From contig NZ_CP047048.1 in the NCBI RefSeq assembly GCF_030408555.1, forward strand, positions 2,655,424 through 2,719,423: DNA of 64,000 nt, written 5' to 3'. This document shows, one piece after another, positions 23,389-31,337 of the stretch. The stretch comes from Corynebacterium aurimucosum (GTDB lineage: Bacteria > Actinomycetota > Actinomycetes > Mycobacteriales > Mycobacteriaceae). Within the stretch, counting starts at the first letter, position 1. Every line of letters begins with the position of its first letter. The notes below the pieces were generated by a model. The model was given only the letters and a program-made list of their open reading frames with translations. It was not told where the DNA came from and searched no databases. The translations under genes were made by a program, and so were the position numbers.

Positions 23389-25033
23389 TGTGATGTCTAG
23401 TGGCTTTTTGGACACGGAGTCCAGGATGTTTTTGGACGGGATGTCTAGTGGCTTTTTGGACGTTTGCGGCGGTGGAATAGCCGGATGGCTATTCCATTGC
23501 ATAAGCGTAGAAAGGTCGCAGATTTCGATCCCGTTCGTGACGGCAAGACGGTCACACAGTTTTGCAAAGAATTAGGAATCTCGCGGCAGACGTACCACAA
23601 CATCAAAAGCCGGATAGCGCAGAAGGGTCGCGCAGGTATTGTGCCTGATTCGACTGCCCCGAAGAATCCGATTAAGAAATTTGACGAGGCCGATAAAATC
23701 GCAGTCGTCCACGCCAGGCAGGAGTTGATGGAGCAAGGCTTGGATTATGGGCCTTGGTCGATCTACTACTTCTTGTTTGACACTTCGGGCCCAGATTCCA
23801 CGCCGTCGCGTTCTACAATCGCCTCGTGGCTTCATGAGCTGGGATTTGTTGATGCCAATGCCCGCAAACGGCCACGCAGTTCCTATAAGCGCTTCGCCCG
23901 TGATCTCGTCGGTGAACTCTGGCAAATCGATGGACTGGTCTACCGCCTCTTTGACCATGCCCACACACATGTCACGATTTACCAGATTATCGATGATGCC
24001 AGCAGATTCGATGTCGGAACCACAGCGTTCGCTCTGCCAGAAAACGGTACTGATGCGCGCGCCGTACTGGCCGCAGCGTTCGCCGCCTACGGCAAACCTC
24101 AAGAAATCCTTTCCGACAATGGCGATGCGTTCGCCACCTATCACCGTGGTTTTCTCTCTGCTACTGAAACTTGGCTCGCTAGCCAAGGTGTACTTGCTAT
24201 TGCTGGTTTCGCCCCGACAACCCAGGGAAAAGACGAACGCTCTCACCGCACGTTGACCCAGTTCCTCGATGCACGCCACCCAGTCAGCCTTGCTGAGGTC
24301 AACACATATCTGGCTGAATATCGCCAGGTCTACAACGAACGACGACGGCACCAATCACTGCTCGTCGGCAAAATGCACATCACACCACGCCAGGCCTTCG
24401 ATACCTTCCCCAAGGCACCATCACCTACACATCCACTCGATCCTGAGCAGGTCTGGGCCCGCGTAGTCGCCTATAACCAAGCGCACAATCCACAAGCTGT
24501 ATCCGAAATGCTAAACGGCCCCGCGGAAGCGGCAACTTCACACGAGGCCTGCATCGATGACATGGCAGCTTTGCAAGGCATACCTCCCACCGATACCCCC
24601 ACACTAACGGCGCCGACGACAAATTCAACAAACCATTGGGATATCCCAGACCAGCTCTGCGTAAGCAAAGACGGCGTTGTACGCGTGTGCGGTTTCGGGC
24701 TCTACATTGGTCTGAGGTTTAAAAACCGCAGACTCTACTCCACGGTCACAGCCGAAAACGTTGCGGAGTTCTACACGGCCCATGACGGTGAATTCCTCTT
24801 CAGCGTGCCACTGCCGATCACGTTGAGCCACAGACCACCAGGTGGTCAGATCAACATCAACCTCGTTGAAGGAATGAAACACCGCCAACCACCGCGGATG
24901 AACCCGAAACTATCCAAACCCCGGCCGAAACGCAGGCCGCAACCATAAACCGCTAGAAGTGTCCAAGACATCCATGGACTCCGTGTCCAAAAAGACACCG
25001 GACTCCATGTCCAAAAACCCTATGGACATAACA
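23389..25033 (+). mobile_element. complete IS481-family insertion sequence
   Basis: 1645-bp element with TG...CA ends. The left end (TGTGATGTCTAGTGG...) and the inverted right end (TGTTATGTCCATAGG...) share long imperfect inverted repeats with several TTTTTGGAC motifs; on the left a 22-bp unit is repeated at 23392-23413 and 23440-23461. It carries one transposase gene and is flanked by a 15-bp duplication. It lies in a gap between the hydroxylase terminator and the ABC importer, so it breaks no gene. Confidence 0.92.
23485..24948 (+). CDS. IS481-family transposase, DDE integrase core
   Basis: 487 residues from ATG 23485 (a TTG at 23464 is also in frame). The N-terminal HTH reads VTQFCKELGISRQTYHNI. 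The DDE core shows the first Asp in ELWQIDGLVY, the second in EILSDNGDAF, and the Glu in GKDERSHRTLTQFL. NERRRHQSL and TPRQAF, usual in the IS481/IS3 group, follow. A C-terminal extension of about 150 residues makes it longer than many IS481 transposases. No frameshift or stop is seen, so it is probably active. Confidence 0.92.
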   Translation: MAIPLHKRRKVADFDPVRDGKTVTQFCKELGISRQTYHNIKSRIAQKGRAGIVPDSTAPKNPIKKFDEADKIAVVHARQELMEQGLDYGPWSIYYFLFDTSGPDSTPSRSTIASWLHELGFVDANARKRPRSSYKRFARDLVGELWQIDGLVYRLFDHAHTHVTIYQIIDDASRFDVGTTAFALPENGTDARAVLAAAFAAYGKPQEILSDNGDAFATYHRGFLSATETWLASQGVLAIAGFAPTTQGKDERSHRTLTQFLDARHPVSLAEVNTYLAEYRQVYNERRRHQSLLVGKMHITPRQAFDTFPKAPSPTHPLDPEQVWARVVAYNQAHNPQAVSEMLNGPAEAATSHEACIDDMAALQGIPPTDTPTLTAPTTNSTNHWDIPDQLCVSKDGVVRVCGFGLYIGLRFKNRRLYSTVTAENVAEFYTAHDGEFLFSVPLPITLSHRPPGGQININLVEGMKHRQPPRMNPKLSKPRPKRRPQP

Positions 25034-25048
25034 GAAGAAACCTAGGTA
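25034..25048. repeat. 15-bp target-site duplication, right copy
   Basis: GAAGAAACCTAGGTA, identical to 23374-23388 on the other side of the IS481-family element. Confidence 0.9.
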
Positions 25049-25068
25049 CTGCCAAACGCAGCACCTAG

Positions 25069-25082
25069 GTTTCACGTGAAAC
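25069..25082. promoter_or_regulatory. parS: parS site
   Basis: Perfect GTTTCACGTGAAAC palindrome 15 bp beyond the stop of the minus-strand ABC ATPase gene, just right of the IS insertion. Confidence 0.9.
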
Positions 25083-25097
25083 AAACACGAAGGAACG

Positions 25098-25886
25098 CTA
25101 CTGCAAAAGGGTCCTATCGAAAGTCGCGCCCTTGATCTTCGCGAACTCCGCCATGAGATCCTCCACCGTGAGCTTCGCCTTTTCCTCTGCGTCGGCTGAG
25201 TAGATGATCTGCCCCTCGTGCATCATTATGAGCCGGTTACCCACTTGCAGAGCCTGCGCCATATTGTGCGTCACCATCAACGTGGTGAGCTGACCTTGCT
25301 CCACGATGCGCTTCGTCAAGCTGGTCACCAACTCCGCACGCTGCGGGTCAAGCGCGGCCGTGTGCTCATCAAGGAGCATCACCTTCGGGTTGGTAAAGCC
25401 CGCCATGAGTAGCGAGAGCGCCTGGCGCTGACCGCCGGAGAGCAAGCCCACCTTCGTTCCAAGGCGCTTCTCCAAGCCCAGCTCGAGCGACTCCAGCTGT
25501 TCCACAAAAACAGCCCGGCGCGCAGAGTTGAGGCCCAGGCCGAGTCCGCGCTTCTTCCCGCGCAGGTACGCGAGCGAAAGGTTTTCCTCAATCGTAAGGT
25601 TCGGTGCCGTACCCGCCATGGGGTCCTGGAAGACCCGCCCAACCTTCCTCGCACGCTTGTGCTCCGGCTGGCTTGTCACATCGTTGCCGTCAATGGTGAT
25701 TTTTCCAGCATCCGGGATGAGACGGCCTGCAATCGAGTTCAGCAGCGTCGACTTGCCCGCACCGTTGGACCCGATGACGGTAACGAAATCGCCGGGGGCG
25801 AGTTCCAGGGAGACGTCGCGAAGCGCGCGGCGTTCATTCACCGTGCCCGGAAAGAAGGTCTTTGAGATCTTGTCTACGTTAAGCAT
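25098..25886 (-). CDS. ABC transporter ATP-binding protein (tryptophan importer type)
   Basis: 262-residue ABC ATPase with Walker A GSNGAGKST, Q-loop VFQDPMAGT, signature LSGGQRQAL, Walker B VMLLDEHTAAL (the usual DEPT is DEHTAAL, common in this import group) and H-loop VTHNMAQAL. Third gene of a three-gene importer; the gap from the permease gene is 3 bp. In Streptococcus-type TrpXYZ systems the same set imports tryptophan; here it is divergent from the trp operon, supporting that role. Confidence 0.88.
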   Translation of the reverse strand: MLNVDKISKTFFPGTVNERRALRDVSLELAPGDFVTVIGSNGAGKSTLLNSIAGRLIPDAGKITIDGNDVTSQPEHKRARKVGRVFQDPMAGTAPNLTIEENLSLAYLRGKKRGLGLGLNSARRAVFVEQLESLELGLEKRLGTKVGLLSGGQRQALSLLMAGFTNPKVMLLDEHTAALDPQRAELVTSLTKRIVEQGQLTTLMVTHNMAQALQVGNRLIMMHEGQIIYSADAEEKAKLTVEDLMAEFAKIKGATFDRTLLQ

Positions 25887-25889
25887 GAT

Positions 25890-26747
25890 TTAGGCCTTCC
25901 TTTTGCCACGTACCCGCGTCATGCGGGGCACCAGGAGAGCGACGATAACCAACAGCGCAGTGATGAGCTTCATGTCATTCGGGTTGAGGCCCACCTGCAG
26001 CGCGGCGAAGATGATGAGTCGGTAGATTACAGATCCCACTGCCACCGCTACGACGGCCATCCACAAGCGCGACTGGGGGAGTACCGCCTGCCCAAGGATG
26101 ACGGAGGCCAGACCCACCAGAATGAGACCAATGCCCATCGAGATATCAGCGAAACCTTGGTATTGCGCGATGAGCGCACCGCACAGACCCACCAGGCCAT
26201 TGGACAGGGCCAAGGTCAGAATCTTGGTGAAATCAGTCGACACGCCAAAGGAGGTGATCATCTGTTGGTTGTCACCGGTGGCGCGCAGAGAGAGACCCAA
26301 ATCCGTGGACAGGAACCACACAATGAGCAGGCAGAGCACCACCGATCCCACTGCGAGCAGGCCCACCCCAGCCCAGGTTCCCATTACGGCATCCAGTGGG
26401 GTGAATACAGAATCCTGAGTCAGCAGTGGCACGTTAGCGCTGCCCATGATGCGTAGGTTGATGGACCACAGACCGATCATCGTGAGGATGCCAGCAAGCA
26501 GCCCATCGATGCGGCCCTTCGTGTGCAAAAGCCCGGTGATGCAGCCAGCCACGAATCCGGTGGCGAAGCCAGCCAGCGAGGACACAAAGGGGTTGACCCC
26601 ATTCGTAATGAGCACGCCGGCAGTTGCCGCCCCGGTGGTGAAGGAGCCGTCGACCGTCAGGTCTGGGAAATCAAGCACACGGAACGTGAGGTAGACGCCC
26701 ACGGCCATCACCGCATAGATGAGGCCAAGCTCAAGTGCTCCAATCAC
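25890..26747 (-). CDS. ABC transporter permease (tryptophan importer type)
   Basis: 285-residue integral membrane protein with about eight hydrophobic segments, of the branched-chain-amino-acid-like permease family that pairs with PF04392 binding proteins. It starts MIGALELGLIYAVMAVGVYL and has a conserved early loop LDFPDLTVDGSFTTGAA. Its start overlaps the binding-protein stop by four bases and its stop is 3 bp from the ATPase start. A single permease gene implies a homodimeric channel. Confidence 0.87.
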   Translation of the reverse strand: MIGALELGLIYAVMAVGVYLTFRVLDFPDLTVDGSFTTGAATAGVLITNGVNPFVSSLAGFATGFVAGCITGLLHTKGRIDGLLAGILTMIGLWSINLRIMGSANVPLLTQDSVFTPLDAVMGTWAGVGLLAVGSVVLCLLIVWFLSTDLGLSLRATGDNQQMITSFGVSTDFTKILTLALSNGLVGLCGALIAQYQGFADISMGIGLILVGLASVILGQAVLPQSRLWMAVVAVAVGSVIYRLIIFAALQVGLNPNDMKLITALLVIVALLVPRMTRVRGKRKA

Positions 26748-27727
26748 AGCGTCTCAGCCTTGTCTAGGATTTCCTGCGGCACCTCAACGCCCTGAGCCTT
26801 CACTGCGTCTTCATTGATCACGTACGTGTACTCGGAGGCGGTTTCCACCGGGGTATCGGCCGGGTCAGCGCCGTCTTGAAGAATGCGCAGCGCCATCTCA
26901 CCAGTCTGGCGGCCCAGCTCCTTGTAGTTGATTCCAATGGTGGCTGCAGCACCACCTTCGACGGCACCGGAGTCCGCAGCGATGACCGGGATGGTCTTGT
27001 CATTCGCAACCTTGATGAGCGAAGAGATGCCGGAGACGACCATGTTATCGGTCGGGATGTAAATGGCATCGACATCACCCAGCGCCTCCACGGCCTGGGG
27101 AATCTCCGTCACGGAAGTTACGGTCTGCGACTTCACCTCAATTCCTTTCGGCTTGGCAGCCTCCGTCAGCTGCTCCACCTGCACCTTGGAATTGACCTCT
27201 GCGGAGGAGTAGACGACGCCAACGGACTTAGCGTCTGGGACCAACTGGGAAACGAGCTCCACCTGTTCCTCAATGGGGGCGGCGTCAGAAGTACCCGTGA
27301 CATTCTTACCCGGCTTGTCCAAGGACTCTACGAGTTCCGCTTCTACGGGATCCGTCACTGCAGTGAACAGCAAAGGCTTGTCCTTAATGGACTTACTCAT
27401 TGCCTGACCGGCTGGGGTAGCGATGGCCAGGTAGAGATCGTGGTTGGCGTTCGCCATCTGCTGGGAGATGGACACCGCGGTGCCCTGCTCACCGTTGGCG
27501 TTCTGGACATCCCACTCCACGTCCACGCCCGCCTCTTCGAAGGCTTCTTGGAATCCTTCTGCAGCGGCATCGAGGGAAGGGTGCTGAACCAGCTGATTAA
27601 TTCCGATGGAGTAGGAGTCTCCACCTCCGGAATCCCCGCTGGCGCTTTCCGACGACGAAGAGCATCCCACGAGAGCAGCAGCGCTCAAGGCGATAGCTGA
27701 GAGAGCGGCGGAAGTTTTAGAGAACAT
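26744..27727 (-). CDS. trpX: ABC transporter substrate-binding lipoprotein, TrpX type
   Basis: 327-residue exported lipoprotein: a signal peptide ends in the lipobox ALVGC (lipid-linked Cys22), then a Ser/Gly linker. The mature part matches the PF04392 binding-protein family (IGINQLVQHPSLD at the start, LFTAVTDPVEAELV, GTSDAAPIEEQ, YIPTDNMVVSGI, and GINYKELGRQTGEMA). Family members bind tryptophan in TrpX systems. First gene of its operon, transcribed away from trpL-trpE. Tyrosine or another aromatic ligand is an alternative. Confidence 0.85.
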   Translation of the reverse strand: MFSKTSAALSAIALSAAALVGCSSSSESASGDSGGGDSYSIGINQLVQHPSLDAAAEGFQEAFEEAGVDVEWDVQNANGEQGTAVSISQQMANANHDLYLAIATPAGQAMSKSIKDKPLLFTAVTDPVEAELVESLDKPGKNVTGTSDAAPIEEQVELVSQLVPDAKSVGVVYSSAEVNSKVQVEQLTEAAKPKGIEVKSQTVTSVTEIPQAVEALGDVDAIYIPTDNMVVSGISSLIKVANDKTIPVIAADSGAVEGGAAATIGINYKELGRQTGEMALRILQDGADPADTPVETASEYTYVINEDAVKAQGVEVPQEILDKAETL

Positions 27728-27852
27728 ATCGGTCCTTATCTACTCGAGAGTGACAGTAGTGACCGCTATTTAATCCTTTTTCCATCCCTCTAACCAGCAG
27801 TTTTATGAATGTTTTTCCCGGCCGGGGGTATTCTTAGCCCCTCAAAAGCTAT

Positions 27853-27877
27853 AGTTCTACAGTTTTAGAGTTCTACA
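27853..27877. promoter_or_regulatory. two AGTTCTACA repeats between trpX and the trp leader
   Basis: AGTTCTACA occurs at 27853-27861 and 27869-27877, 16 bp apart, in the divergent promoter region (27728-28006). The region also holds promoters for both units, which I could not assign with certainty. The repeats are candidate regulator sites only. Confidence 0.35.
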
Positions 27878-28006
27878 TCACACCGTTTAGCTGCATGTTT
27901 CATATCTCACTCTATCGCTGGTTAAGGCGTACCACCTTTCGGGCACGGGGGTACCCACACGCCCTTTATCTGTACGGCAGAAGGTATCGGTGTTAGAGTC
28001 AGTGAT

Positions 28007-28045
28007 GTGAAGAACACATTTAACCTTTGGTGGTGGCGCGCGTAA
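28007..28045 (+). CDS. trpL: trp operon leader peptide
   Basis: 12-codon open frame from GTG encoding MKNTFNLWWWRA, with three consecutive Trp codons at 28028-28036, directly upstream of mutually exclusive hairpins and of trpE. Ribosome stalling at these codons when charged tRNA-Trp is scarce would favour the antiterminator. The peptide itself has no other expected function. Confidence 0.9.
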   Translation: MKNTFNLWWWRA

Positions 28046-28101
28046 CCCGCGGGCCTCGTTGTTCTCCCATATTTAAGGCCCGCAGCTGCGGGCTTTTCGG
28101 C
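28046..28101 (+). terminator. trp attenuator
   Basis: The terminator hairpin is the palindrome GCCCGCAGCTGCGGGC (28078-28093) followed by TTTT. Its left arm can instead pair upstream: GCGGGCC at 28049-28055 is the exact complement of GGCCCGC at 28077-28083, forming an antiterminator. CCCGCGGG (28046-28053) may form the protector. This is classical translation-coupled attenuation set by the trpL Trp codons. Confidence 0.88.
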
Positions 28102-28159
28102 GTTTTGCTCTCTTGCGAAGCTCGCGGCAGCACACAAAATCGTTAAAGAAAGACACAGT

Positions 28160-29659
28160 ATGCCGTATACAGCCAAACGCGAGGTCGGGTACACTCCCGA
28201 CGCCAGCGCGCTCTTTTATGCCCTCGCCGCTCCACAAGATTCCTTGCTCTTAGAGTCCGCGGATATCGAGTCCAAGAAGAATCTCACCTGCATCGCCATC
28301 ACCAAGGCAGCACTCAAGGTCGTGTGCCGCGGCCAAGACGTCACCGCAACGGCCTTAACTCCAGCAGGTCACCTGCTCTTAGACGAACTCCGCCAGGACT
28401 TCCGCTCCAAGATGGGGAAGAACAATGAGAACAGCGCCACCTTCAGCTTCGGGCTCTCCGACGAGCATGATGAGCGCGCCCGCCTCCGTGCCACATCCAC
28501 GGCCGATATCCTGCGCACGCTGCAGTTTAGCCAGCTCTATTCCGGCGAGTCACTTCCTTTCCTTGGTGGGGGATTCGCCTTCGACTACGTCGACACCTTC
28601 GAAGTGCTCCCGCCGGTCCCGGAAGGCCCCAACGAATACCCGGATTATGAGTTTCTCGTCGCCGAGCATGTCCTCACCGTGGATCACCTGACGCAGACGG
28701 CGAAGATTGAGGGGTGGGGCGTCGACAAGCGCACGCTCAACGAGGAGCTCGACCGCGCTGCCGCCACCGAACCTATTACTCCAGAGGCTCCCGCGCCGCG
28801 CGAGACCATCAGCGCCCACGCCTCGATTGATGACGCTGCTTTCCGCCGCCACGTCGAGCGCCTCCAGGGCAACGTCCACGCTGGCGACATTTACCAAGTC
28901 GTGCCCTCGCGCGCCTTTAGCCTCGAGTGCCCCGATGCTTTTGCCGCCTACCGCACGCTGCGTGAGACCAACCCTTCGCCGTACATGTTTTATGTCCGCG
29001 GCGCAGAGCACGAGCTTTTCGGTGCTTCCCCTGAGTCCAACCTGAAGTACACGGCCAGCGACCGGCAGGTACAGCTCTACCCGGTTGCCGGCACTCGGCC
29101 GCGCGGTGCGACCCACGAGCTGGATATCCGCAATGAACTGGAAATGCGCACGGACTCCAAGGAAGTCTCGGAGCACATCATGCTCGTGGACCTGGCGCGC
29201 AATGACCTCGCCCGCGTCGCTGTCCCCGGCACCAGAAAGGTCGCTGACCTGCTCCAAGTCGACCGCTACTCGCGCGTCATGCACTTGGTCTCCCGCGTCG
29301 TCGCCACGCTGCACGAGGACTTCGACGCCCTCGACGCCTACCGCGCCTGCATGAACATGGGCACGCTCACCGGCGCTCCGAAGCTGCGCGCCATGGAGCT
29401 CATCCGCGAGACCGAAGGTACTCGCCGCGGCTCCTTCGGTGGCGCTATCGGCTACCTGCGCGGCGATGGCTCCATGGACAACTGCATCGTCATCCGCTCC
29501 GCCTACGTCAAGGATGGCACGGCCGTCGTCCAGGCCGGCGCGGGCGTCGTCCGCGATTCCATCCCCCAGTCCGAGGCCGATGAGACGGTCCACAAGGCCT
29601 ACGCGGTGCTCAGCGCCATCGCCCAGGCCCACAACGCTTCCCTGGAGGTCATCCGATGA
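28160..29659 (+). CDS. trpE: anthranilate synthase component I
   Basis: 499-residue chorismate-binding enzyme that makes anthranilate from chorismate with ammonia supplied by TrpG. The tryptophan feedback-binding motif LLLES is at residues 29-33, so allosteric inhibition is expected. The catalytic domain shows QVVPSRAF, YPVAGTRPRGAT, EHIMLVDLARND, and GTLTGAPKLRAMELI. It follows the attenuator by about 60 bp and its stop overlaps trpG (ATGA), ensuring equal production of the two subunits. Confidence 0.97.
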   Translation: MPYTAKREVGYTPDASALFYALAAPQDSLLLESADIESKKNLTCIAITKAALKVVCRGQDVTATALTPAGHLLLDELRQDFRSKMGKNNENSATFSFGLSDEHDERARLRATSTADILRTLQFSQLYSGESLPFLGGGFAFDYVDTFEVLPPVPEGPNEYPDYEFLVAEHVLTVDHLTQTAKIEGWGVDKRTLNEELDRAAATEPITPEAPAPRETISAHASIDDAAFRRHVERLQGNVHAGDIYQVVPSRAFSLECPDAFAAYRTLRETNPSPYMFYVRGAEHELFGASPESNLKYTASDRQVQLYPVAGTRPRGATHELDIRNELEMRTDSKEVSEHIMLVDLARNDLARVAVPGTRKVADLLQVDRYSRVMHLVSRVVATLHEDFDALDAYRACMNMGTLTGAPKLRAMELIRETEGTRRGSFGGAIGYLRGDGSMDNCIVIRSAYVKDGTAVVQAGAGVVRDSIPQSEADETVHKAYAVLSAIAQAHNASLEVIR

Positions 29660-30300
29660 ACCCACACGTCGTCCTCATTGATAACCACGATTCCTTCGTC
29701 TATAACCTCGTCGATTCTCTCGCCGGCTATAACACCACCGTCTTCCGAAACACCGTGCCGGTGGAGGAGGTCCTCGCCGCCGAGCCCGACATCATCATCC
29801 TCTCGCCGGGGCCGGGCCATCCCCGCGACGCCGGATCGATGATGCAGCTTATCGACGCCTCCCTCGGCCGCATCCCCCTCCTCGGCATCTGCCTCGGCTT
29901 CCAGGCGCTCCTCGATCACTTCGGCGGCACCGTCGAGCCCTGCGGCCCAGTCCACGGGTCTTCCGTACCCATGACGCTGACCGACGCCGGTGCGAAACAC
30001 CCACTCTTTAAGGGACTGACCACCGATTCCGAGCCCGATAATCCGAACTACGTCGGCCGCCTCGTCCCCGTTGCGCGTTACCACTCCTTGGGCTGCGCGA
30101 ACATTCCCACACAGATGCGCAGCCTCGCCGAGACCGAGACCGCTATCGGACCCGTCACCATGGCGGCAGAGACTCTCGACGGCATGGCACTCGGCCTTCA
30201 ATTTCACCCGGAATCGGTTCTAACACCGACGGGGCCCATCATGATCGAACGCTGTATTAAACAACTTTCTTCTCAACCCACCATGGAAGGGGCCAAGTAA
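29656..30300 (+). CDS. trpG: anthranilate synthase component II (glutamine amidotransferase)
   Basis: 214-residue class I amidotransferase delivering ammonia to TrpE. Oxyanion strand LSPGPGHP, nucleophile elbow GICLGFQAL with the catalytic Cys (Phe in place of the commoner His after Gly), and the His-Glu pair in LQFHPESVL. Separate from the phosphoribosyltransferase, unlike the TrpGD fusion of enterics. Start overlaps trpE by four bases and the stop shares one base with the trpD start. Confidence 0.96.
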   Translation: MNPHVVLIDNHDSFVYNLVDSLAGYNTTVFRNTVPVEEVLAAEPDIIILSPGPGHPRDAGSMMQLIDASLGRIPLLGICLGFQALLDHFGGTVEPCGPVHGSSVPMTLTDAGAKHPLFKGLTTDSEPDNPNYVGRLVPVARYHSLGCANIPTQMRSLAETETAIGPVTMAAETLDGMALGLQFHPESVLTPTGPIMIERCIKQLSSQPTMEGAK

Positions 30301-31337
30301 TGACTAATAATCAAGCACTGAAGACGCTGCAGAAATTCCTCGACATCACCGAACCAACCCTCGAGCAGGCCATCGAGGTTTTCACCCCACTGACGGTGGG
30401 GGAGTACGACGACATCCATATCGCCGCCCTCCTTACCCACATCCGCACCCGCGGGGAGACCTTCGCCGATGTCGCCGGCGCGGCCCGCGCCTTCCTCAAT
30501 GCCGGCCGCCCCTTCCCGGTCACCGGCGAGGGGCTCATGGACACCGCGGGAACCGGCGGCGATGGCGCTAACACCATCAACGTCACCACCGGCGCCTCCC
30601 TCGTCGCCTCCGCCGGCGGAGTCAAGATGGTCAAGCACGGCAACCGCTCTGTCTCTTCCAAGTCTGGCTCAGCCGACGTCCTCGAGGCCCTCGGTATCCC
30701 GCTTGATCTCGACCCGGACCGCGCGGTCCGCCAGCTCGAGGCCTCGAACTTCACCTTCCTCTTCGCGCCGGCCTACAACCCAGCGGTTGCCCACGTGCAA
30801 CCGGTGCGCAAAGGTCTCGGCGTCTCCACTCTCTTCAACACCATGGGCCCACTGCTGAGCCCCGGCCGCCCGGAGTTCCAGATCATGGGCATCGCTAATC
30901 CTAAGCAGGGCCAGCTCATCGCTGAGGTCTTCAAGGATCTCGACCGCACACGCGCGCTCGTCGTCCACGGCGCTGGCACCGATGAGATTGCCGTTCACGG
31001 CACAACCCAGGTCTGGGAGCTTCGCGACGGCACCATTAACCACTACGAGCTCACCCCCGAAGAACTCGGCATTTCCCGCCACGAACTGTCAGACCTCGTC
31101 GGCGGCAACGGTGAGGAGAACGCCGCAGCGCTGCGCGCTGTCTTCGCTGGCACCGGTAAGCCCGCCCACCATGACGCGATCGCCGCTACCGCCGGCGCGA
31201 TGTTCTACCTCAATGGCACGACCGACTCCATCCATGAAGGCGTCGCGCATGCCGACCAGCTCATCAAGGATGGCACCGTGGCCGCATGGCTGAAGAAGCA
31301 CGAGGAGGCGAACTATGGCTCTGCCGACCGTGCTTGA
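30300..31337 (+). CDS. trpD: anthranilate phosphoribosyltransferase
   Basis: 345-residue enzyme joining anthranilate to PRPP. Diagnostic motifs: DTAGTGGDGANTINVTT (PRPP/Mg site) and KHGNRSVSSKSGSADVLEALG. ATG 30300 shares its A with the trpG stop codon (TAATG). The 3' end overlaps trpC by 23 bp. Confidence 0.96.
   Translation: MTNNQALKTLQKFLDITEPTLEQAIEVFTPLTVGEYDDIHIAALLTHIRTRGETFADVAGAARAFLNAGRPFPVTGEGLMDTAGTGGDGANTINVTTGASLVASAGGVKMVKHGNRSVSSKSGSADVLEALGIPLDLDPDRAVRQLEASNFTFLFAPAYNPAVAHVQPVRKGLGVSTLFNTMGPLLSPGRPEFQIMGIANPKQGQLIAEVFKDLDRTRALVVHGAGTDEIAVHGTTQVWELRDGTINHYELTPEELGISRHELSDLVGGNGEENAAALRAVFAGTGKPAHHDAIAATAGAMFYLNGTTDSIHEGVAHADQLIKDGTVAAWLKKHEEANYGSADRA

Noticed and set aside
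23389..23461. CRISPR-like array from the repeated 22-bp block
   Set aside because: Only two full copies within the IS end, no regular spacers and no cas genes; they are terminal transposase sites.
28550..29665. 371-residue minus-strand open frame opposite trpE
   Set aside because: Shadow of trpE; composition and lack of a ribosome-binding site argue against it.
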